From: Paracyclopina nana
Lineage: Eukaryota > Arthropoda > Copepoda > Cyclopoida > Cyclopettidae
DNA: 64,000 bases
Reading direction: 5' to 3'
Assembly (NCBI GenBank): GCA_019096065.1
Contig: JAGUCH010000001.1
Coordinates: 5,580,001 to 5,644,000 of the forward strand
How positions within the stretch are numbered: the stretch's first letter is position 1; every line of letters starts with the position of its first letter. Shown piece by piece: positions 50,404 to 59,800 of this stretch. A program made the position numbers and the translations under genes. Below the pieces are notes generated by a model. It was not told where the DNA came from. It did not search any database and was given only the letters and a program-made list of their open reading frames with translations.

Positions 50404-51938
50404 AGCTTTTTCTAAATTCTTTGGAATTTGATATGTTTCATGGGATATTAAAGGTATGAAATTACATTATTTCCTCCAAAATTTATTTCAGGGCCTAAAG
50501 TATTTAATATCCCCCGAAATACTTAGGAATAACTTTTACAAAAAAAGCTTAGTCGGATCGGTAAACTGAATTATAACTCTAGGAGATCGTATTACACAGT
50601 ATATAATAAGTATTTTAAAAGCTTTGCTGGCTCATTTCTCAGTAACAACTGCATCGATGGGTATCAAAAGTAACATACACAATTAGGGTTGGGTTAAGTA
50701 ACTTTGATGTTTTATGCTTTTATGCCTAAAGGCATTGAGCAATTCATAATCCCTATTCCAACAATGAAAATCAGTATGGTATAGACACCGTACTAAACTT
50801 ATTAGTATTTTACCTGCTGCTTTTCGGGACTGAGAAGGTAGGGTAAAAATTGCGCGAGTATGGTAAACATAAAACCAAGACGAATCTTTACCGAGCGTTG
50901 CGAGGTCAAAAGTGAGTCCACAGGTTTTAGGAGCGAAGTTCTTTGAAGTAGATGTCATTTTTTTATGATGCCGCATCGGCTAAACCTCTCCATTCCTCTT
51001 TCTTAAATACTGGTCAACACTGTCTGAGTCTTGCGGGCACGCGTTAATCCGTATGTAGTTCAGGGAAATGAGTGGACGATATAATGAAACGGGTCAATAC
51101 TTTTAAGGCCAATTGTAGTTATCTGTCCTGTGACCATTCCAAAATAGATGCAAAGACGATGCAGCAAAAGGTTACGAAGCTTCCAATTTTTGAAGGCACA
51201 AAGTCAACTAGTTTTTTTCGTGGCGTTAAACAAATTAGGCCAAAAGCTGAGGACTGGTAGAGACTACTTGAGGTAACATTGTTCTTTCACGTCTGTCAGG
51301 GCAAAGGGGAAAACTTAAAAAAAATCAAGTTATCATCTGCCTATGAAAATATTTCATTTTGTTGAAAGTTTTTTTTTTTGAAAAAAAAATTAATTCGTTT
51401 TTGCAACGCCCCTACTAGCTCAACTTTTTCCCTGTCAATATGGCTGACCAGTCTTTAGAAAAAACATGGAGAAGTTTAACATCGCCCATTCTTGATAGAT
51501 TGACAACATAAGCTCCAAAGAACTAGCTGAATAAAAAAAAGTAGCTACTTTTGTGCCTTTTTAGCTAATCTGGTAGCACTTTTTTAATGATGCGCTAGCA
51601 TATCCAAAAACAAGCCCTAACACAATTCAGCCATCTGATAATTTACGCGCTTACCGCCTACGCATAACGCTATGAAGTAAAAGTGGAAATAAAAATTATT
51701 TCGTGCTACGCTCTAATAACTATAAAAACTACCAAATTTTGCATAGAACCACCCAAAACACTCATTACGTAATGACAAAAGTATTAATCTGGTAGCGCCG
51801 AAAAGGCGAAAACTCTTATTCACTGCTCTAATCGGTTCAAAACAGGTGGGAATTTTCTAATTGCGTTGCAAGTCAAAAACATGGATATTTTCCTGCTTTT
51901 TTCAAGTGCTTGGCCAGTATAGTTAGTATCGCAAAACT

Positions 51939-51955
51939 AGCGCCCCCTATTGTGA
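51939..51955 (-). promoter_or_regulatory. CTCF-like motif, minus orientation
   Basis: The minus strand reads CACAATAGGGGGCGCTAG. The AGGGGGCGC core matches the CTCF consensus conserved between insects and vertebrates; the 5' half is weaker. Confidence 0.4.
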
Positions 51956-52457
51956 AAAGTGGGGTAGTTTTAAACGAATGGGTGCATCAGGGGGAAAATA
52001 AGTATTTCGTAATTTTCTCCTAACCTGAGAAGTATTTTCGAAAATCCAAATAATAACCCAATTAGTGATTTTATCCACCGTAAAGATGAAAAAATCGCTC
52101 ACAGGAGTAGTCGTAATCTCCCCAAAACTCAATATTTGATGGATCTATGTTTGCTTTATAAAGTATTCTCTGTGAAATATGGTGCATTTAACAGGGATTT
52201 TCATATTCCTGCTGCTTATTTTTGTTGGAGACTGATATATACGGTTTTTGAATAAAACTTAAGGAAATTGGCTGTACTTTGGGCTCTGACATGAACGGAG
52301 GAACCTTCTCAAACGGGGATTTTTGCTCCCTCTTTGTTTCTTGACCTCAAGTGCAATGCTAATAATGAATCAATATTATTTTTCGAATTTATGAACAAAC
52401 AAAAGGGAAATCCAATTTTTCGGTTAGTTACGAACTGTATTGAACATACGGATTTTC

Positions 52458-52474
52458 ACGCCAGGGGGCGCTGA
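52458..52474 (+). promoter_or_regulatory. CTCF-like motif, plus orientation
   Basis: The plus strand reads CACGCCAGGGGGCGCTGA, a close match to the CTCF consensus. It lies about 520 bp from the oppositely oriented copy at 51939 and just beyond the 3' end of the alpha-2-type collagen gene. Confidence 0.45.
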
Positions 52475-52694
52475 CTGTACTTTATTACAGAAGCCGTCGT
52501 CTCTTAAGATTATCGCTCATTGAGGTTGCGTGATAACTTATTGTATTTTGCGTAAGATAGTGAACTTGAAATTGCCGATGATTCAAAGCGTTTGAATGAA
52601 GAAAGGGCTGAAAAAGTACTCCTCTCATCACATTTTGTATTTCATCTTCATGTATCTTGTCGTCTACCTTACATCATACATAACTAACATGATT

Positions 52695-52700
52695 TTTATT
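52695..52700 (-). terminator. polyadenylation signal of the alpha-2-type collagen IV gene
   Basis: AATAAA on the minus strand, about 236 nt past the collagen stop codon. It is the first such hexamer downstream. Confidence 0.55.
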
Positions 52701-52935
52701 TACAGCTGACATTGCTCTTGATTTGCTCTAACCAAATCTTTGAGTTGTAGATCTAAGGATGAAAGTACACACACTCAATAGCCTTCACACATATCATTTC
52801 AACATGCAGGCGTAGCCAAGCTATTTTAGAAGTAGTAAAGTTCTGCTTACCAAAGCAGTTTTGAATTAGCATAGGAAAAAGTTGCTGTAAAATAGTTACA
52901 TAATTTGAAAAAGGAGATCTATTGCTGCAACTGTT

Positions 52936-53848
52936 TTAAGCTCTCTTTTTGCAAACTTGACAACGACTAACACGATTTCTTAATTGCCCAGCTTTGAGCG
53001 TTTGTGAAACTGGCGGCGAAAACTGATTCTCAGTGTCGATCGTTGATAGCCAAAAGCTCAAAGAGTTTGCAAAGTAGTGGCACGTCCCACCTGCCCCGTT
53101 ACATTCGATGAATGGAGTTGCTCTAAAGTCGACTAAACATGAACCCGGACTTGATAGCTCTTGACCTCCTCCTTCGGCTCCCGCTCCGGTGTGCTGAAAC
53201 ATCGTTTGGTTATAAAAGCTCTTAGAAAAGAGTGTGATATATTCTACCATGGCAAAGCTGTATCCCATCCACAGACTATCCCAACCTCTTGGGCAATTAG
53301 GAATGTTCATATCTTGGCTATGGATGGCCAAAACATTGGCAGTGGTTTCACATACAACGCATCTAGAGTGAAAAAAGAATCTCGTTGAGAATGACAGCTT
53401 TTTCAATTACGATCCGTACCTCGATATGTACTCTTGAATGGCCACGTCTGCTACAGGCATCATGGGGATAGCTGCATTTGTTGATAGCCAGTATGACCTA
53501 TCATTGCGACTTGCGTAGTTACAGTTATTATTAAAATCACAGAATAAAAATGGCATAGTGCTGAATCGATTGATGCAGGATCCGGCCTTTCCTGAAGTAT
53601 ATATGTAGACGTTAAAGGGTGCAATATGCCAAAATGAGTTACGTACCTAAATCTTGATGGTGAGACTTTTCATTACCATCAATGTAAAGAAGTGAATAGC
53701 CTTCCCACAAGGTTGTTTCCCCATCACCACAAGTTGGAACAACTGATGACTGGCTGTGTCTCACCAAGATGTTTCCTGTCAAGTAATTCAATTCGGCCTT
53801 GCAATCATTGCCATCCTTTCCTGGGATTCCAGGAATTCCTGGCCTTCC
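52936..53848 (-). CDS. vkg: vkg-type collagen: NC1 domain exons
   Basis: Exons 53647-53848, 53420-53591, 53248-53362 and 52936-53193 encode the C-terminal NC1 (two C4 repeats, six Cys each), which nucleates trimer and network assembly. Landmarks: [55 protein letters not shown], then [50 protein letters not shown] and the end KKRA. A Met in IPMMPV and the Lys in TLKAG lie where vertebrate NC1 hexamers form the sulfilimine crosslink made by peroxidasin. The 54 nt at 53194-53247 can be read as [18 protein letters not shown], but begin GTAGAA and end TTTCAG. NC1 homology requires M joined to HTGAG, so this is an intron. Confidence 0.97.
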
Positions 53849-56800
53849 CTAATACCATGGCAATTTTTATTTAAGAGCCGCAAGATCCTGCCTTAGGCAA
53901 TACTTACTGGTTGCCCAGGCCGACCTTCGAAACCTCTATCACCCTTAGGACCGGTTTGGCCAGGTGGACCTGGTAATCCATCCAAACCAGTTCTTCCAGC
54001 ATCGCCTTTTATGCCTGGCAATCCAGGAGGCCCCTGTTGGCCTGGGATACCAGGAAACCCTGGATTTCCTGGCACCCCTGGAGGTCCCGTAATTCCTTGA
54101 TCTCCTTTCAAGCCAGGTAGCCCAGGCCTGCCAATATCTCCTTTAGGACCTTGCATGCCATTGAGGCCAAATGGTCCAGGTTGCCCACGATCACCTTTCA
54201 TGCCCACTTGACCTTGTGGACCGATTTCTCCGGGAGCCCCAGGTTCGCCAGCTTGTCCTTTAGGACCAGGAAAGCCTTGATTACCATCTCTTCCTGGTTG
54301 CCCCGGTGGACCATCGATTCCAGGTAAACCTGGTCTTCCCGAATCTCCTTTTCGGCCTTCAGGTCCAGGTAACCCTGGCGGACCTTGCGGGCCAGACTCT
54401 CCCTTGAATCCGTCACGTCCTGGCATTCCAGGAGGTCCTGGTAATCCAGGGTCTCCTCTGTCACCTGGTAAACCAGGCAAACCAGAGTCTCCCTTTTGAC
54501 CATCTCTCCCTGGCAAGCCTGTAATTCCCTCATTTCCTTGGGGACCTGGTGGACCTTGAGGTCCAGGCCTTCCTTGTTTGCCTGGCATGCCAGGCAATCC
54601 TTTTTCTCCTTTAATGGTTAAACCTGGTTCTCCTTGCTGGCCTGGTACTCCAGGATTTCCTACGTTTTTTTGAAAATAATAGGGTTGAATTTAGAAGATA
54701 ACTTGTTATGTAATTTTGCTACCTTTCTCTCCATCTAAACCAGGAGGCCCAGAAAATCCTGGTGGACCTTCCATACCCTTGGAGCCAGGCAAACCAGGGC
54801 GTCCTACTGGTCCAGGTGGACCTTGATTTCCCTTTAAGCCTGTCAGACCTGCTAATCCAATTTCGCCCTTTTCACCCTTATCGCCTTTGCTCCCTGTTAG
54901 CCCTGGAAGGCCTGGTGATCCCGGTTCTCCTTTAGATCCTGGAAATCCGTTTAGTCCGGCTTCTCCCTTTAGACCAGGGAATCCAGGTGTGCCTGGTGGT
55001 CCATCGCTTCCAGGAAGTCCTTGATTTCCTTTTTCCCCTTTCAAGCCATACACACCGGGCAATCCAGCTAAACCTGCCTCGCCTTTTTGGCCTTTGATAC
55101 CATTTAAGCCATCTGTGCCTGGTAACCCAGGCATGCCTGGTGTTCCTCGATCACCTTTAGGTCCGGGAAATCCAACTATTCCATCATTTCCTTTAATGCC
55201 CGGAGTTCCCTGTATTCCGGGTAATCCTGGCAAGCCTCTGTCTCCTTTGTCGCCCCTCTCTCCAGGGCGTCCAAAACCAGGCAATCCAGGTTCTCCTTTC
55301 ATGCCTACTACCCCATCCAACCCTGGTGATCCAGGAATGCCTGGTGGGCCTGGTGGGCCTATTTCTCCTGATTCTCCACGGTCTCCAGTTCTTCCAGGAA
55401 TTCCTGGTGGTCCCTATTTCACTTCCATGCTTCAATATCATGAACTAATTTCTGTCAGTCATGAGTGCTTACCCTTTCCCCGTTGAGCCCTGGGTCACCC
55501 TTCAGCCCTGGTGGTCCTGGCAAGCCTGGTCTTCCTTCAGGGCCTTGTGGGCCATCGTCTCCTTTCAAGCCAGTGAATCCAGGTGGTCCAGGGTTTCCTT
55601 GTCTTCCAGGCTCTCCCGGAATACCCCTTATGCCTTTTTCTCCTCTCTCACCCTTTGGACCAGGTAGACCGTCCAATCCTCTTATTCCAGGTACCCCTAA
55701 ATTGTGACATTAGCACTGTTTAAGGGGAAATATTATTTTAACCAAAAATAAAGTTATAAAATGTCCAAAAAGTTCTGTTGTACTGAAGTGAAATCCACAG
55801 ACTACAGCTTAGTCAGACGGTGTGCAATAAAACAGCATTGACAAGAGCTCACTTTGCCCTATCTCTGACCAATTATGTACAGCTGTAAAATGTCTTAACT
55901 CCCCTTGTTTGCACAACTACCGAAACGTTTTGCCTGGTTGTACTAGCTCCAAAATAGTTTGTCCACACACTGGATCAAAAAGCTGATTTGACGCGCACGA
56001 AAAATAAAGGGAAACAATACTTAGGCCCTGTTCATCTGCAATATTATCAGCAAAATAACGTACGATATTATGCTGATATTTGCAAATATCCGGTATTTGT
56101 AAAATAATATTTCAGATTTTGACTTCGGAATCGATCTATTGGTGCCAAAAGCCATCCTGCACCAAAATAAAAATTATCAGTTTCTCAGTATTTCTCTCTA
56201 ATATTTTGCCAAAATAACGGTATATCTGTTCAGCTTCGAATCCGCAAAAGTTTGACAGGTCAAAGTTCGAATCCGCAAAAGTTCGATAGGTTAAAAGTTC
56301 GAAAGGAAAAGTTCCAATCCGCAAAAATTCGATCATTGTTGCAACTACTACTAAAACTGATAATGAAAAATTATTTTCTTAGTAAAAATCTCCCATAAAC
56401 TGTTCCAAATGAAATAATTTTAAATGGTCACTCTTTTTACTTATGCATAACATCAGGACTATAACATCTTGATAGTAAGTGACTTGTGTTAATAGATTTT
56501 GGACCTTTCCATGTGCTTGTACAAAAAATAAAACTCAAAAACGGTATTTGATGGTACAAAAAATTGGTCTTTGGCAAGTAAAAAAAGAAGTAAACAAATA
56601 AGTAAACAATTAAACTAAACATCCAGTACGCAAACAGTAAACAAAAACGTAAATAAACAATGAGCAAAAGTTGGAAAAAGGCTCGTTTCACTTTCAGGCA
56701 AGTGATGTGAGCTATCTGTGAAGCCCATAATGTTGAAAATATTTTACAAATTAGTTCCAAGATTTTTTTTGCTCTTCAAAGTAATTTCACTCATCGAACT

Positions 56801-59800
56801 TTTACCTTTCGATATTTTGCGGATTCGAACTTGAACAGTACAATCGGTATTTCGCTATAATAAGCAGGTGAACAGGCCCTTAGATTTAAGTTTGAAATCT
56901 ACAGGGCCCACAATGGGTTGGGAGGCATGGAAAAACTAGCATCCACATTTTTCGTTAAAAAACCGCGGAAGTTACTGTTTTATTTCGGGACTATGCAGGC
57001 AAATTATTATTTTTGGAATTTTTGACTGTAAAATAATATCAAGTCACTGAAGTCAGACAAGTCTGGTAGCTCCAAAAAAGCGCAAAACTGGTTTACAAGT
57101 CAACAACCAAAAATTGGCTTGGTCTTTCGCAAGCTTTATATAGTCATGCTACTTAAATAGCTCATAGCATAAAATGTATTGAAATAGCATCTGAGTGCAT
57201 TGAAATAGCTGCTATTTTAATACATTTTATGTTATGAGCTATTTCAATAGTGTGAATATTCATATAGAGCGAAAGACTAAGCCAAAAATGACGACGACAT
57301 CGCTGTTGTTCTAGTTGTCGCTTTAAGGTGGGCTTGTGAAACTCTGTCTACAAAATTGGCGATATCTCAAAATGGAGCCAATGGATGCAAAAATGGTTTG
57401 GTGATAATTTGCATTAATATTACCTTTATCATAATAGCTTAATTATGAAATAATAGAATGAGATATTTATACTTTACTTAAATTTACCTGGTCGACCAGG
57501 AAGTCCTGGAAATCCTTTGAGACCATCTTTTCCAGCAAATCCTTTTTCTCCTTTAATGCCAGGTCGTCCAGGCATTCCAGGTGCTCCTGTTTGACCATCA
57601 GGACCTCTGCTACCTTTAAGTCCATCTTGCCCGGAAGGTCCTGGAGGTCCTATTGGACCAGGTGGACCAATCGGACCAGGACTTCCAGTACCACCTTTTG
57701 CACCATTTAAACCTGGTAATCCTGGCAATCCTTTGTCTCCCTTTTGCCCTGGGAAGCCAACTTGACCTACACGTGAAAAATAGATGACGTGCAATTAGTG
57801 CGTTTTGAGCATTTAAGGCTACGATGAAATCTCATCACAAAAGTATGAATAGCTCATCTATGCATGTTAAATTAATTAATGACCTGCACTTCCTGGTGAG
57901 CCAGTTTTTCCTGGAGGGCCTGGCAAACCAGTTTCGCCTTTCATTCCAGGCTGACCCTGAGGGCCTGGTGGACCAATCCCTGGAACCCCTGTTTGACCTT
58001 TGTCTCCTTTGTCTCCTAGGCGTCCTGGCAAACCATTTAAGCCCGGCTCTCCTTTCAGACCAGGAAATCCTTGCTCGCCAGGTATGCCTCTATCACCTTT
58101 GGGTCCAGTTGCTCCTGGAGGACCATAAGGACCTGGTGGTCCCCGATCACCCTTATCTCCTTGTTCCCCTCGCAATCCTTGAAGCCCTTGCTCTCCCTTT
58201 TCTCCTTTTGAACCAGGCACTCCTTTCATTCCCGGTTCACCAGTATCTCCTTTAATTCCTTTGCTGAATGTGCCTTTTTGTATTAGCTCCTGAGCTATTG
58301 GGCATTCTCCTGGGGGACCAGGTGGCCCTGGATTTCCTGGATCACCAGTGTTTCCAATTGGTCCCATCGGTCCTTTGTCACCTGGTGCTCCTTTTAGATA
58401 TTGACCAGGTTCTCCCTTGGGCCCAGGTAAGCCCATTTGCCCATTAAGCCCCGGAAGGCCATCTATTCCACTGGGTCCTGGATCACCTTTAGGTCCTGGA
58501 GGACCATCTAATCCTACAGGACCCATAGCTCCTATATCTCCTGGTTGTCCTGGCGGACCAGTCAGCCCTGGTGTTCCAGGATCACCTTTAGTTCCAGGGA
58601 GGCCTTTTAGCAAGTATGATGGTATAACTGCACTTTCTCCCTTATCTCCAGGCATTCCTGGCATTCCATCTCTACCAAACATTCCCTAATGTCACAATTT
58701 AGTTACTTATGCGAACATGAATGATGTCCTAGTAGCAAACTTACAGGGGAGCCAGGTGGACCTGGAAGTCCTGGAGGACCATCATCTCCTCTTTCACCTG
58801 GAATTCCTCGCCCTCCAGGAGATCCTCTATCACCTGGTAACCCATTGTCTCCGTTTCTTCCTGATGTTCCTTTTTCTCCTTTGGCGCCAGGCATACAAAG
58901 TGGACACTGTCCACCACTTAAACCTTTATCACCTTTAGGGCCTGTCGGTCCAGGACGACCAGGAAGTCCATCTCGACCTTTTTCTCCAATAGGGCCTATT
59001 TCACCTGGAGGTCCAGGGGTACCTTCCAGTGCATCACCAGGAACACCTCTTTCCCCAGGATAACCTCTCTCACCCTTCATACCAGGGATACCTGGTCTTC
59101 CTGGCAGACCATCTCTACCTCTTGGACCCTTAAAGACACCTCATGTAACATTTTATTTTCTTAAATTTATCTGACATACCGGAATTGATAAGCCTTTTTC
59201 GCCCTTAATTCCTGGTAATCCAGGGGTTCCTGGTGGCCCACGTTCTCCTCTCATTCCTGGGCTACCAGGCATTCCAGACAATCCAGAGTCCCCTTTTTCT
59301 CCTTTGATTCCTGGGGGGCCTTCTGGTCCCGGTAATCCGGGAACACCAGGCCCACCAATTGGTCCAGGTGAGCCCTTCTGTCCTGGTAATCCATCGTACC
59401 CATCCCTTCCTGGTGGTCCTGGAGGTCCTGGAAAGCCTCTTGGCCCCTCCGGACCTGGAGGTCCTGGAGTCCCTTCTCCTCCCTTGAAACAGTAAAAAAA
59501 TATATTTTTATTTCTTATGCTCTTACTTATTTCAGATAAAGTGGCAGTGCTGCTTACCCCAGGCATACCAGGTGGTCCTTGAAGTCCAGGTGGGCCATCA
59601 AGTCCAGGTGGTCCTGGTTCTCCTGTTTGGCCTGGTCTGCCTGGTAAACCATCCAGACCATCTCTACCCTGATCACCTTTTTGTCCAATGGGTCCTGGAG
59701 GCCCAAATCTTCCTTCTCGACCCTATAGGAGAAATTGCATATTCAATGTTGCAATTGATTTTTGTATTAATTTGAATAAGAAATTATAGATAGAATTCAC

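Larger units (their letters stand above)
45771..52694. other. intergenic, repeat-rich region between al2 and the collagen IV pair
   Basis: About 7 kb with no supported gene. It contains MITE family A copies, foldback elements at 47898-48281 and 49853-50097, a perfect hairpin at 46813-46860, three tRNA-like sequences, and two CTCF-like motifs. The minus frame at 50683-50976 (with a donor-like GTAAAA after SQSRKAA) and the plus frame at 51072-51260 have coding-like composition but no domain I recognise, and were not called as genes. Confidence 0.65.
55697..57487 (-). other. large collagen intron filled with mobile elements
   Basis: This 1.8-kb intron is about 30 times longer than its neighbours. 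It contains a MITE family A copy (56023-56880) split by a 619-bp insertion, and a foldback element (57113-57288). Without these it would still be several hundred bases. No gene is present. Confidence 0.85.

Noticed and set aside
50683-50976. Minus frame with a donor-like site after SQSRKAA, possible exon of an unknown gene.
   Set aside because: No partner exon or domain could be found; recorded only in the intergenic description.
53194-53247. Eighteen extra NC1 residues in the uninterrupted minus frame.
   Set aside because: GT-AG ends and NC1 homology show a 54-nt intron; the extra residues are absent from the conserved SFAM-HTGAG join.
55094-55486. Plus-strand Gly/Pro-rich open frames across the collagen region (also 55465-55707, 58417-58689, 58845-59063, 59304-59495, 59889-60074).
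   Set aside because: They are antisense shadows: Gly-Pro codons (GGN CCN) read as Gly-Pro on the other strand. The minus frames carry the NC1, the 7S Cys and working splice sites.
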